Of a stretch of 64,000 bases of DNA, positions 21,907 through 33,599 are shown piece by piece. The stretch is from Capsicum annuum (taxonomy: Eukaryota; Streptophyta; Magnoliopsida; Solanales; Solanaceae). The DNA is taken from contig NW_025861691.1 of assembly GCF_002878395.1 (NCBI RefSeq), positions 60,930 through 124,929 on the forward strand. The letters are read 5' to 3'. How positions within the stretch are numbered: the first letter of the stretch is position 1; every line of letters starts with the position of its first letter. The notes beneath the pieces were generated by a model. The model was not told where the DNA came from. It was given only the letters and a program-made list of their open reading frames with translations, and made no database searches. The translations under genes were made by a program, and so were the position numbers.

Positions 21907-24283
21907 TGTAACACCACAAAATTTCCATCTTGAGATTTCACACGGTGCTTAGGGCTACACGTACCCCCAAGCTAACCCTCAGAGCTAGACACTACCTCAA
22001 GGAACTCAATTCAACAATAGTCATGCATAATAAAGAGATATGTCACATCGGGTTCAAGAGAGATACTAGAAAATACTAAACTGTACATCCAAAATATATA
22101 TTGAATATCTATACATACCATTCCTCTAGTATGAAAAAGCCTCTATACATCAAAATTAAGAAGCTTTTGGGATAAACCCCCAACTGAATCAACAGTACTG
22201 AAAGCCATAACAACAAAATGATATCATAAAAATATAGACACGGTCCTCGAACCATGAGGACTCACCACAGAGGAAACGTAGTGAGGCACCTGAATATCGC
22301 TAACACAACTGCGGATGAGTACCTGAACCTGCATTACGATAAAATATAGTCCATAGGAAAAATATATGGGTCAGAACTTTGGAATGTACTGAGTATGTGG
22401 GGGTGCATGCAACAATGTAAATATCATCATCAATTTCATGAAAATATGCATATGTACAATGATGGATCACTTGGCTTGAGTTAGATTGAAACATACTTTT
22501 CATGATCTCATAGTAAATAAATCATATGACAAAAACCTCATAAATCATCATAAAAAACCCAACTCTTCACCTCAAGACTCGGAATGACTCGGTAATTCAA
22601 GAAACTCAACTCTTATGGACATGGGAGGTTCTTATAATCGACATAAACCATGTGAGATACTTGGAGTCCAATGTTTTCCCTCCTAAGGAGAGAACCCCAC
22701 ATTGGTGGGAGAATCGTACTCTTGCCAGGGAGTATTACCTCAATTTAGTGATCACAATCTCATACTCGGCCTCTAGCCCACAAATATCAATACCAATCCT
22801 ATGGTGGCACGTAGTTTTGGGGGAAATACCATATTTACCACTCGATGCTAAATACTACTCCCAAACACAAGCTTAGAATGAGTTAGAAAATCCACCACAA
22901 ACATCACAAGGGTCTATCATGAAGATCCAATCAAATCTCTTTCTCATTTGTCAAATCATAATCAATTTGTGAATTCCTAACTCAACTCAAATCAAATAAA
23001 TCTTTCTCAATATCAAAATGTATCAATTCATTAAATCATGGAAACATCAATAACTTTGAGGAAATATCAAGACTCATTATAACAACTCAATCTCATGAAT
23101 CAATATACTCAATAATCCAATTTGTCATAAGGAAGCTTAAAGCTTGACATATATCTTGAAAGCACTTGAAATATCAACTAATGTTTGAAATATAAGATTC
23201 ACAATATTAAATATCAAGTCATAACTTGGGAATAGTAAAAGAATCATGTATAACAAAGCGTGAACAATTTATATCCTCATAGTCTCATGATAAAGTAATT
23301 TGGGTATAAACCCACTTGCAAAATCATATAAATCCATAATAGAAATTAAAGATTTGGGCACAAGAATGAAAGGATTGCTCTTATTCAAAACCCCACATAC
23401 CTTAATCTTTGAAATTGGATGAATTCTAGTGCTTGAGACTCTATCCGAACTTGTAACAAATGATTCTCAAAGCCCACACTATGAGAAACTTGGTTCTTGC
23501 AAAAATCTTGAAGATTTATGGATGATTTTTAAAAGATTAATATTCTTGAATGAAACCCTAGATATATTTTCTTAAGAGATTTGGAAGAGCAAAATGAAAA
23601 AATTAGGGTTTGGATGGGGATTCTCATATATATAGGGGCCTCAAAAGATGGAAAAAGATCAAAATACCCTTGCAAAAATATCCTTTAATTGCTGAAAAAA
23701 ATAGCTGACGACATTTGTGACAAGTCGTCACGAAATGTCATCACAAAAGGGTGGAATTTATGACTTTCTGCTTAAGGTTGACGATATTTTGTGATAAGCT
23801 GTCAGACTTGTTACAAGTCGTCACAAAATGTTGTGAAAATATGTTGGAATTTGTGACTTTATGCTTACGTTGATGACATTTTATGACAATCCATCAGACT
23901 TGAGACAAGTTGTCATAAAATTTAGGCACACGGTTCCAGGCTGACACACTGGAGTAAAATTGGCATAACTTTTTGCTCTAATACCGGATTTGGATAAAAT
24001 TGGTACCGTTGGCAAGTTGATTCAATTATATATCTATTGGTCCATAATGAGATCAAAATTTATTAGTGTAACAAGAGATATGCTTGTTTGAAGTTGATTA
24101 TGCCAAAATCCTTCTCAAGAATTCAATCGGTAAGGGATGTTTTGATTCACCTAATCACTAGGAAATCTTTGAGGCATTAATACACCTCACCCTTGATCAG
24201 AAAACAACCAAAGAACTATAATTTTCTTTCTCATGATGTTGAGTCATGGTGGCACTATTGGTTAGAGTTCTCGGGGTATTACA
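21907..24283 (-). repeat. Element D 5' LTR
   Basis: 2377 bp. On the minus strand it starts TGTAATACCCCGAG (24283) and ends GGTGTTACA (21907). The U3 holds a TGACGAC/GTCGTCA repeat array (23704-23930). TATA-like CCTATATATATG at 23636-23625 (minus) lies about 230 bp before the splice-donor-like AAG|GTATGT (23403-23395, minus). The rest is non-coding. Confidence 0.85.
23704..23930. repeat. TGACGAC/GTCGTCA repeat array in the D LTR
   Basis: Three degenerate units start near 23704, 23777 and 23869. Each contains a CTGACGACATTTGTGA-like word, an AAGTCGTCA or AAGCTGTCA word, and a TTTATGACTTTNTGCTTA tail. It is close in sequence to the Athila U3 units at 4468-4882. Confidence 0.7.
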
Positions 24284-24641
24284 ACTATGTAGGGCCAACC
24301 AGATTATGAGAAGGATAGGTGATGTTGCGTATGAGTTAGAATTTCCTGCCAGTTTGGGTTTTGTTTATCCAAAATTTCATATATCTAAGTTGAATAAGTA
24401 CATTGGAAACCATTCTTTAGTGCTCCCTGTCAAAGAAATCAAAGTGACAGACTCCTTATTCTATGAAGAAGAGACTGTAGTAATTTTAGATTGCCAAGTT
24501 AGAAGATTGAGGAACAAAGAGATAGCCTTAGTTAAAGTATTGTGGAGAAATAAAAAATTTGAAGAAGCAACTTGGGAATCAGAATTTGACATGAGAGCTA
24601 GATACCAAACCTTTTTGATCCAATGGATGACGAAATGGTAG
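24284..24641 (+). pseudogene. E integrase C-terminus and chromodomain
   Basis: The C-terminal tail MRRIGDVAYELEFPASLGF, then the chromodomain-like segment: LDCQVRRLRNKEIALVKVLW, KKFEEATWESEFDMRARY, ending at a stop at 24639-24641. Chromodomains steer chromovirus integration to modified histones. The open stretch is 131 codons with no internal stop, but it is only the tail of a polyprotein, and a frameshift lies near 24290. Confidence 0.85.
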
Positions 24642-24730
24642 GTAAAATCCTTACCTTATTCTTTCTATGCCTTAGTATGTTTGAAATTATGCTTGTCTAT
24701 ATCCTGCGTCAACATTCAGGGATGAATGAT

Positions 24731-24747
24731 CCCAAATGGGGGGATAT
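24731..24747 (+). other. E polypurine tract
   Basis: AAATGGGGGGATAT directly before the LTR start TGTAATGCCC. Confidence 0.75.
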
Positions 24748-26854
24748 TGTAATGCCCTAAAGTTTTTCAAAGCTAAATTTTTGTAGATTCATCCAAAAAT
24801 GGACACTCGGTGAAGGAGTTAAGGTTAATTTAAGTCCTAGTCATAAAACACCGTCATTCCTGTCCTTTGCGCATCACGAAGAGGGTGTAAATAATGATGG
24901 TCAATTTCTAGTGAGACTCTGTGATGGGGAAACATCGCGGAGTGGGTGAAATTCCCATTCGTTAATTTCCAGTGAGCCACCGCGATAGTGGCGCATCGCG
25001 GTGGCCCAAAGATCGGGTTCCCAGTTTAATTTTTTCTAGTTTCATATTGAAATTTACAAGGGTAATTTGGACTTTTTTCCAAGTCTCTTAAAATGCCCAA
25101 ACAAGAGATTAAGACCTCTACAAGGATAATATTCGATATTCTCAAGATTTCCCTCAAAACAAAAACCCTAGTTCATATACTTCTTCTCTAAGAAACTCAA
25201 GATTCAACCATGGGTTTTCGAAATTTATTGGAGATTTGGAATCCCCAAACCATAGGCTTCAAGGATCAGCCATTATTCTTTATAATCAAGGTACAAGGAG
25301 TTTTCTTAAATAGCTCATGGGTATAGAAATCATGATTTTAAGAAACGGGTTTCGAATTTATGAATATATTCATGTTTTAGAAGAATTGATGATATGGTTT
25401 TGGTCTTTAGGGATTCCCCCAAATTGATTTAAAATTATATATATATTGTAAGCATGGGTTTTAAGGTTGATGATTGAATTGAGAGCATGATTCATGAAAA
25501 ATCCCTCTCTTGTGATGATTTTCATTTACTTATGATATACTATGAAATTGTTTGAATGCATCTTGAAAGCATGTTATGAAATGTCTTGAATAATGTTATA
25601 TTTAGATTATGATTTTGATTTCAAAAGAGAGAGGGTTGTTTATGTTGATGAGTGTTGACATAATCATATAATGAGAAGGGTTGCATGGTGTGTTAAAGAT
25701 TACATGACCACCACTTGTTTATTGAAAGGATGGAAATTTTACATAGATTTGACTTATGTTTTTGGAACATGAATTCCCTTTGTTAAATTGCATATTTGGG
25801 TGGTCTAAACTATGTTTTAATGAAAGAATCATGCATGATGCAATATGGCTCAGAAATAGGACTTGCAAGTCTTGGTGTGACGATACCAATCCAGATTACA
25901 CCATGATAATTTAGAACAGAATAGAACCCATGTTTGAAAGCAGACTTTTCAGATGTTGAAACTAGAAAAATGCTTGATTCAGAACAGGAAAAAATTGGGC
26001 ATAAAGAGAGTTTAGATGGTTCCCCGAAGAATGAATGAGTTTAGAAAACTCATTTCCTAAAAATGTGATTTCCCAAAAATGTTATTTGCCTGGGTATATT
26101 ATAATACGCTGGCCTAGTGCCGTGTGGTGTACCAGAATTAGAAACTCCAACCCTTGTGACACACTCAGATTGGAGGCTTCCCCGCCGAGTCAATGGCGGA
26201 TTTCATACAGCCTGTAGGATTTTAGAATTGTAGATGTGTACCACCTAACTCAAAAGTAATACAAAGATCAGGCATTGCATTGACTAGAATGATTTATCAT
26301 TTCAGAAAGTGCCTATGTGTTTAGAACTATTTCATGTATGATAATTTGACCAATTTCTCTCCAACTATTTTATATTTATACAAGCTTTATTTTGGATTAC
26401 TTTGCGTACCAGTACATCTGTATTGACCCCCCTCCCTCAAGGTTCTGAGGCACAGTCTAAGGGTCCTGATAAGTAGTAGATTTCATCAAACAGGTGTGAA
26501 GAGTACCAGCTGGTGAGCCTTCTATATTTTAGAAGGCCTAGTTTCTTTTAGACAGTTATTATTTATTATAGTTTTGGTCTACTGGGGGCCTTGTCCCAAT
26601 TTTCAGACAATTGTTATTTGATCATGTAGTAGAGATTTTGCAGACGGTTTTCAGACGGTGTTTAGTTGATATTGGATTTTATTCCTCATTGTTAAACTAA
26701 ATTTAGATTATGACCATGTTTCTATAGCAGATTTTATTTCTGCATTTCTTATTTATATATGAATGGGGTATATGATTACAAGTTAGAAGGGCTCTCGGGC
26801 CTTTATGGTTTGAGATATCCGTCACGACCAGGGACCTGGTTCGGGTCGTGACAC
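24748..26854 (+). repeat. Element E 3' LTR
   Basis: 2107 bp, TGTAATGCCC to GGGTCGTGACA. The U3 has a GC-rich inverted-repeat module at about 24895-25010 (CATCGCGG, CACCGCGA, ATCGCGGTGG). The donor motif is weak here: AAG|GTACAA at 25288-25296. The end half aligns with the split LTR G (57211-58065, 60632-60933). Confidence 0.8.
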
Positions 26855-29700
26855 ATACACTACCCTCAGCTGAGTCTACCAAACAAACACCTAATCTAGC
26901 AAGCTGATGAACTTCCTGAACCAACTTCTTCCTATCATTATGAACATGCACAACACTACCCGTAAACAATCTACTAAGGGCATCTGTAACTACATTGGCC
27001 TTTCTTGGATGATACAAAACACTCATATGATAATCTTTCAACAATTCCAACCACCTTCTTTGATGAAGATTCAACTCTCTATATGAAAACACATATTGCA
27101 AACTGTTGTGATCAGTGAACATATCAACATGCACCCCATACAGATAATGCCTCCAAATTTTCAAGGCAAACACCACGGTTGCTAATTCAAGATCATGGGT
27201 AGGATAATTATTTTCATGGGGCTTAAGCTATCTAAAGGCATAGGCTATGACCTTACCTCTCTGCATCAATACACAACCCAAACCAACTTTGGAAGCATCG
27301 TAGTATACAAAAAACCTATCTGAACCATCTGATAAAGTCAAAATAGGGGCTGAGATGAGTCGAGTATTCAACTCCTGAAAACTCTTCTCGTAAGAATATG
27401 ACCACATAAAATTGACTTTCTTATGAGTCAATCTTGACATGGGGATGCAATAGATGAAAACCCTTCAATAAACCATTTGTAATATCCAGCCAAACCCAAG
27501 AAACTCTTGATGTCTGACAGAGAGATGGGTCTAGTTTATTTTCTCACAGCTTCAGTCTTTTGAGGGCCAACTCTAATGCCATCACCAAAAATAATATGGC
27601 CAAGACAATCTTTTGATCTTAGCCAAAACTCACACTTACTAAACTTGGTGAACAACTGATGATCTGTAAGAGTCTGTAATACAATTCTAAGGTGGTTTGC
27701 AATATCAGTTTCATTACGGGAATAAACAAGAATATCATCAATGAAGACTAGGACAAATATGTCCAAGTACTGTTTAAAAACCATATTCATCAAATCCATG
27801 AAAGCTGTTGGGGAATTAGAAGGACCAAAAGACATGACTAGAAATTTGAAGTGACCATATCGAGTTTTGAAAGTAATTTTTAGAATGTCACGTTCTCTAA
27901 CTTAGAGCTGATGATAGCCGGATTTGAGATCTATTTTTGAGAAGTAACTGGCACCCTGAATTTGGTCGAATAAGTCTTCGATTCTGGTAAGTGGGTATTT
28001 ATTATTGATTATGGCTTTGTTCAACTGACGGTAATTGATACACACATAAAGAGAATTATTTTTCTTTGCACGAAAAAGACTGAAGCTCCTCATGAGGAAA
28101 TACTAGGCCTAATGAATTCCTTATCTAGAAGGTCTCTCAATTGTTCTTTCAACTCCTTGAGTTTTGCTGGTTCCATTCTATATGGCAGAATAGAGATTGT
28201 GATACAATAAAAACCATGGGAACAGTAAACACACCCCAAACAGTCCATTAATCAAAAGGATTCTTGGATCGATTGGAGAACTCACTCGAATTTGACAATG
28301 ACAACAACAATAATGAAATAAAGAAGGTGTTTATCACACCAAAATAGCAGCAACAACAACAATATGAAGAAAAGATGAACAACAACAAAGTGGTAACAAT
28401 AACAACACCTCATGGGTTACATTAACAAAAAACAAGAAACAACGATTACAACAAACAAGAGGATAGATAGTTAGACAAAATAAAGGTGTAATCTTAAAAA
28501 CCCAAGAGCGTATTCCACTCTTGGACCTTTAACAATATACAAAACAAATACCTAAATCCTACGTTGGCACAAGAGTGACCTCGATCTCCCAAGCATCCAA
28601 TGTTTCCAAACTTGAATCCAACACAAGTGATTCCACACTCAAGTTGATTTCCCTAGTTACAATTTCGGCCGAGGAGGGCCATTCTCTCAAGAGAGATGTT
28701 TCTAAGGGTTACACTTTCATATTCAACAAAAAATAAGACTAAAAACCCTAAGAGGTTCTATATATAGTATATTACAAAATAGAATACAAAATAACCACAA
28801 TACCCCTCAAAGGTGAGGTGCCCATAAAGTGTAACTTAGGGGCTATTTTTAGTGCGTTTAGGCTTCTTTTTACACTTCACTTGTTCTCGTCCATCCTCAT
28901 GGTTGTACTCGTATCAGATAGGATGGGTATCGGGAAGTAGGTCTATTCCAAAGTCAATTTCCCTTTTGAGAGGAACTCCAGGAAGATCTTCAGGGAACAC
29001 ATATGGAAATTCCCTTACTATTGAAACTGACTCGAGATTTGGAGTCTCTGAACTAGAGTATTTAACTCAAACAAAATGGTAAACACAACCCTTGGAGATC
29101 ATTTTCCTCTCTCTAAGATATGAAACAAGCTGACTCCTAAATGTAGAAGCACTACTCTTCCATTCAAGGACTAGTTCATTCGGAAATTGAAAATGAACAG
29201 CTCTTTTTCTACAATAAACTGAAGCATAGGATGAGTGTAGCCAATCCATGCTAAGAATGACATCAAAATCAGTTATCTCTAACTCCACAAGATCGGTTGA
29301 AGTAACTTTCTTAGATATTGTGACCAAAAAGCTCCTCTATACCTATCTGTCTACAATAGAGACACCTACTGGGGTAGACACTTATAAGGGTTCTACTAAA
29401 TTCTAAGGAATAACGCCTAAATTAATAGCTATGTAGGGAGTTACAAAAGAAAGAGATGCTCCGGGGTCTAATAAAGCATAAATATGTAAATGAAAGACCT
29501 ATAACATACCAGTAAGCACATCAGGAGAATTTTATTGATCTTGTCATGAATAAAATGCATACAATATATTTGGGTATTGACCACTAGTGGCACTAGAAGC
29601 GGCGCCCTACTGAGTCGGGCGACCGGATTGAACTGGGGGACGAATAGACTGACCTTGCTGACCACTTTATGGGAAATCAATGATCCTGTGGCGTAGATTA
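26855..29700 (-). pseudogene. X pol remnant: protease, RT, RNase H
   Basis: Protease: YALLDPGASLSFVTPYIA near 29481-29415, with an intact active-site motif, and TDFDVILSMDWLH in 29327-29067. [19 protein letters not shown] near 28050, [14 protein letters not shown] to 27905, then [16 protein letters not shown] and [13 protein letters not shown] with the catalytic pair intact (27739-27734). The pre-RT linker is split by a solo LTR at 28200-28916. RNase H: VYYDASKVGLGCVLMQRGK in 27440-27228, and [18 protein letters not shown] in 27176-26880. Frameshifts and stops between the blocks make it non-functional. Confidence 0.85.
28200..28916 (-). mobile_element. Solo LTR, 717 bp, inside X pol
   Basis: Bounded by TGATAC and GTATCA (perfect 6-bp inverted ends). 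Flanks GATTG (28195-28199) and GATAG (28917-28921) fit a 5-bp target duplication with one mismatch. Removing the insert restores the pre-RT reading PISIL of relatives. On the minus strand it has TATA-like CTATATATAG (28767-28758) followed by a leader with AGGGTTTTTAG, so that is the sense strand. The plus strand is rich in CAA repeats. Size and ends would suit several copia or gypsy families; I cannot name one. Confidence 0.75.
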
Positions 29701-29719
29701 CATCACCTAAAGCATATAT

Positions 29720-30380
29720 TAGTGCCAGCTCTACACAATTTGTTTGTTTCTACCACACTTCTGGCAAAGAGAATTTGTGCGACAACTATTCACACTTCTC
29801 TAGGGTTTAGGGAATAACGCCCTATCCTGATTATTATTTCTAAGCTTTGGTGCTGGCGTACTAGCCGAAGGTGGAGCTAAGGCTAAGGATTTTTGACAAA
29901 ATTGAGGATGGTTACCACCCTTCGACCTCAGTTGAGCAAAATTAAAGCTGTCCATTCTGGCTTTTTTGTTCTCCCTTTTTCTTATCTTACATTTCTGCTT
30001 TTCAATCTATTGAGCATAGACCATAAACCTAGAAGAGTCCATTTCCTTAATTAAAATCATGGTCCTACACTCCCTAAACGTGATATCAGCTACATTAGAG
30101 ACAAATTTACTCATCCTAGAACTTTCACCAGACACAACATTAGGATCATACTTTGATAGCCGAGTAAACTTAAGAGAATAATCTTTCAAAATCATGTTTC
30201 ATTGCCCTATATTAATAAACTCCTTCACCTTAGCTCTCTTAATTTCAAGGGAAAGAAACTATATAGAAAAGCTGAAGCAAAATCCTCCCATTCAACAGGT
30301 CCTACATCTGTCCCTCTATCTTTCTTACATTGTTTATACCAGGTGTGAGCAACATCCTATAATTGGTAAACACCTAACTC
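29720..30380 (-). pseudogene. X gag remnant, 3' half
   Basis: Gag core MILKDYSLKFTRLSKYDPNV (30195-30007), ending in SRFMVYAQ, followed toward 29720 by the basic and zinc-knuckle region. The gag N-terminal half is missing: at about 30380 the frame passes directly into LTR sequence. Stops are present. Confidence 0.75.
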
Positions 30381-32192
30381 TGGAGTGTCTAAGTGCGGTC
30401 AGGAACTTGAGCACTTGAACCTATGATATTAGATATCATAGTACAAAAAATGAGAATGCGGTCAGTACTTTGAATTTACTGGTATGCTAAATAGGGTTAG
30501 GCTGATATGCATAACTCATGTGCATAAATAAGAACTAACTGTAAGTATGGCATAATATAACTGATGTATAGAATACAAATAGTTGTAAAATATGAGAATG
30601 CATGACCAATTATATAATATGAAACTGGGATATTCTGTAAGCTGACATACTGAAATATTGAAATTGCACAGCTAGTGATTGTATGGCATGGTCAAGCAAA
30701 CCTAAACATGAGTACTGGACTGAAACTGTGGGAGCTATCATCTTACCAACATGCCCCAAAATAAGTTAAATAGGGTCTAACCTGTAACCTAGTTGGAAGG
30801 GTGTTAGGACTATTTCACGGGTACTAACAATGGCTTTGTGGATCCACTGAAGTGATGTCCCAAAGGACTAAGGGTTACCCTCAACTGGGAGGGCCCTAAT
30901 GAAATATGTATTAACCCTCAACTGATAGGTTAACATCTCAACCTATGCTGGCTACATAGTTTTGAAACATAGGGACTGTTACTAAAGGTCACATCCTCAA
31001 CTAGCAGGTATGCCCCCATCCCTGGGTTCGCTCGGCGCTAATCCTACTCCCAATAAAACTGACTCTAATTACTAGACTGAACTTAGCTTACTAACATAAT
31101 GTACTGACTAAACCGATAGTGCTCTTCTGTATTCGAAACCCCTTCTAAAAGTATTTAAACTAAGTAACTAACTATGTTTTTAGGTATTCATAACCCCCAG
31201 GACTCGATAGTAATATCAATAAGAACACATGAGAGCATTTAAAACCATAATATAACTTGGAGAACATCATAAATAGTCATTGTTCAAAATTCATCTAGAG
31301 GCATTTCATCAAACACATAGGGGTCGTAAGTTAAAGCATGGAATTAGTTTAATACACATGATAGTAACCTAACTTTGATACTAAAATCATGGGTTAGGGA
31401 TTTTATCATGAAATTTTCATTCTTCAAACATATCAAGAACTAATCCCAACAAAAAACACTTGTAAACATGGTATAAAGTCAAAATTCATGAAAGTTCATG
31501 GATAAAATTCATAAATACATGTTAATATCACAACTGAACTTGAAAATAGGGTTCTTGAACTCCATGGATGAAAATGGGTCCATGAATCAACATCTAACTT
31601 ACCTTGTTTGAAGAATTCATAAAGTTCTTGGTGGGTTTTTTGAGAATTGACCTTGAATATTGAAGAGCTAGGGTTTGTTCTTGAGAATGAAAAGGTGAAT
31701 AATGATGTATCTATGCTAGTTGGGGCTGAAATTATGTGTTTAGGATGATTTTGATGTGAGACAAAAGACGTTATTGTCCTCCAATATGCAGAATCAAAGG
31801 CTGAAAAATTCAGGAGCATGCTATGGAGAGTGTATCGTATGATTTGGAGCTCCGAAATGGAGCATGCACCGCATTCTCTATCGCATGCTCCCCAGGGATA
31901 GACTGGAGTAGGCGTCACATGCTAATCGCACACAGCTACTATTTTGGACTTCCAAACATGTCCTTATGCTTGCCAAAAAATTTCAAAACTCACCCGAGAT
32001 GTACCTTTAGAACTCGATCATGAATCAACTTTGAAATCAACATTCTAAGGTTGGGAAGGTCAGGAATGGAATCATCAACATTTAGGTGTTTTAGAAATGA
32101 CTAAGTCTCAACACTTAGTTTTATTTTAGGTTCTAAGTGTCTTAAGCAAGCACTAAGACCTGAATTAAGCTAAAAATGCACAGGGTATTACA
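30381..32192 (-). repeat. Element X 5' LTR, 3' end deleted
   Basis: On the minus strand it starts TGTAATACCCTGTGC at 32192 and runs to the region matching A LTR position about 815 (ACTTAG and CTGAC words). Roughly the last 380 bp, the primer site and half of gag are absent. GCATGC-rich inverted words near 31812-31935 form its U3 module. Splice-donor-like AAG|GTAAGT at 31605-31597 (minus). Confidence 0.75.
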
Positions 32193-32194
32193 CT

Positions 32195-32207
32195 TTGTAT
32201 CAGAGCC
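32195..32207 (+). other. Primer-binding site of F
   Basis: TTGTATCAGAGCC, one G shorter than the usual TTGGTATCAGAGCC (initiator tRNA-Met). Confidence 0.75.
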
Positions 32208-32411
32208 AAAGTTTTTATATTATACTAGGGAGTCTGAAAGCCGCATTGAGTAGAGTCTTGTACATGAGTGTGAAGCACGCCACGCTTATGGAAAAGAAGC
32301 TACGAGACGTTTTAGGAAAAGTTCCCTTCTTTTAGTATTCATGTCATATGAATGAGCATGAGCTTAAGTTAAACTCTCTATCTAATTCAATCTTCCTTTC
32401 ACTTATAGAAC

Positions 32412-33595
32412 TTTCCTCCTAGAAAGACTAACGGAAGAAGAAATGGAAACCATCTAGCACCTCTACTCATTTAGAAAAATCCCCTGAATGAGCACGTTTT
32501 GCATGCTGAGTTTAGGGATACATTCACTACTTTGGCTCACTCTGTAGTAGCTCAGAACAATCAACCAACTGCTATCCCATCCAACCCAATGGAAAATACT
32601 CCTGCAGCCAGGATTCTTGACTCTACCCGAATGAATCCTCTTTTATTTTTAGGATCCAAGTCTGTTGAGGATCTGTAGGAATTCCTTGACATAATCTCAG
32701 AAAGTAACAAACATTATGGGAGTGACTTCAAGAAAAAGTGCTGAATTGGCTGCTTACCAATTATAGGATATAGCTCATACCTGGTTTAAGTAGTGAAAAA
32801 GGGATAGGGGCACCGATGCAGGTCAATAGAATGGGAGGAGTTTTCTACATCTTTCTTAGATAGATTTTTCCCTTTGGATCTAAGAGAATATAAGGTGTTA
32901 GATTTTATTATTTTCATATCGGGCAACATGAGTTTAAAGGAGTATTATCTTAAGTTTACTTTGCTATCCAGGTATGCTCCACATATGGTGGCTGATAACA
33001 GGTCTAGGATGAGCAAGTTATTGTCTAGGATATTTGATAGTGTGGTCAAGGAGTGTAGAATCATAAAGTTGATTAAGGAGATGGACTTTTCTAGGTTGAT
33101 GGTCTAAGCTCCACAGCTTGAAGAGGAGAAGGCTAGGGATAGAGAGAGAGGGAGAATAAGTAGGCTAGAATAGGTAGCTTTATTTTTACTCAACCAAGGT
33201 CAGAGGGTGGTAACTATCCTCAATTTCATTAGAAATATTTAGTCCCAGCTCCGTCTTTGGCTAGTGCACCAGTACCCAAGTCCAAAAATAATAATTGGGT
33301 TAGGACACCAGGCTCTAATTCCCAGGTCAGCATAAGTAGTGGTTGTACGAATCCTCTTTGCCAAAAATATGGTAGAAATCATCAGGGATAATGTAGAGCT
33401 AGAATTTATGTATGTTTTGGGTATGGTAAGCCAGGCCATTGGATTCAGGAGTGTCGAGTGGTGGCTCATAAGGGTAGGGATGTGCGCTATCAGGGTAAGT
33501 CTCATTCGTCATCAGCACCAGTAGGTCACTCAACTGAGCAGGGTACAACTTCCAGTGCTACCAGCGGTCAGTGTCCGAACAGGCTTTATGCACTT
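32412..33595 (+). pseudogene. gag remnant of F
   Basis: Begins after an acceptor-like CACTTATAG (32400-32408) with TTTCCTCCTAGAAAG in place of the ATG-CCT start. Gag core: YYLKFTLLSRYAPHMVADN in 32874-33107. Two zinc-knuckle remnants near 33355-33460 (CQKYGRNHQG and CFGYGKPGHWIQEC). The start codon is lost and several stops are present. Confidence 0.8.
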
Positions 33596-33599
33596 TAGT

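Larger units (their letters stand above)
19042..24283 (-). mobile_element. Element D: Tekay-like element with RT deleted, 3' half missing
   Basis: Read on the minus strand from right to left: 5' LTR (24283-21907), primer-binding site, gag, protease, a linker fused directly to post-RT sequence, RNase H, and the RNase H-integrase linker, stopping at 19042 beside Athila integrase. Integrase, chromodomain and 3' LTR are gone. The RT catalytic core is deleted in frame. The right LTR boundary (GGGGTATTACA at 24273-24283) is followed at once by plus-strand E pol, so D inserted into E. Confidence 0.85.
24284..26854 (+). mobile_element. Element E: 3' end of a Tekay-like element
   Basis: Contains the integrase C-terminus with chromodomain, an untranslated region, a polypurine tract and a full 3' LTR. 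The 5' part is missing because D inserted here and the sequence beyond D was lost. After its LTR end (GTCGTGACA at 26854) the sequence changes to minus-strand element X RNase H, so E inserted into X. Confidence 0.85.
26855..32192 (-). mobile_element. Element X: Tekay-like element, minus strand, 3' end missing
   Basis: On the minus strand: truncated 5' LTR (32192 to about 30381), second half of gag, protease, RT (carrying a solo LTR insertion) and RNase H, up to 26855 where E begins. The LTR 3' end, primer site and gag first half were removed by a deletion at about 30380. X keeps the best pol motifs in the window (LDPGAS, FIDD). Confidence 0.8.

Noticed and set aside
31496..31918. 140-codon minus-strand frame in the X LTR
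   Set aside because: Falls across the LTR U3 module and the donor-like site; no known domain.
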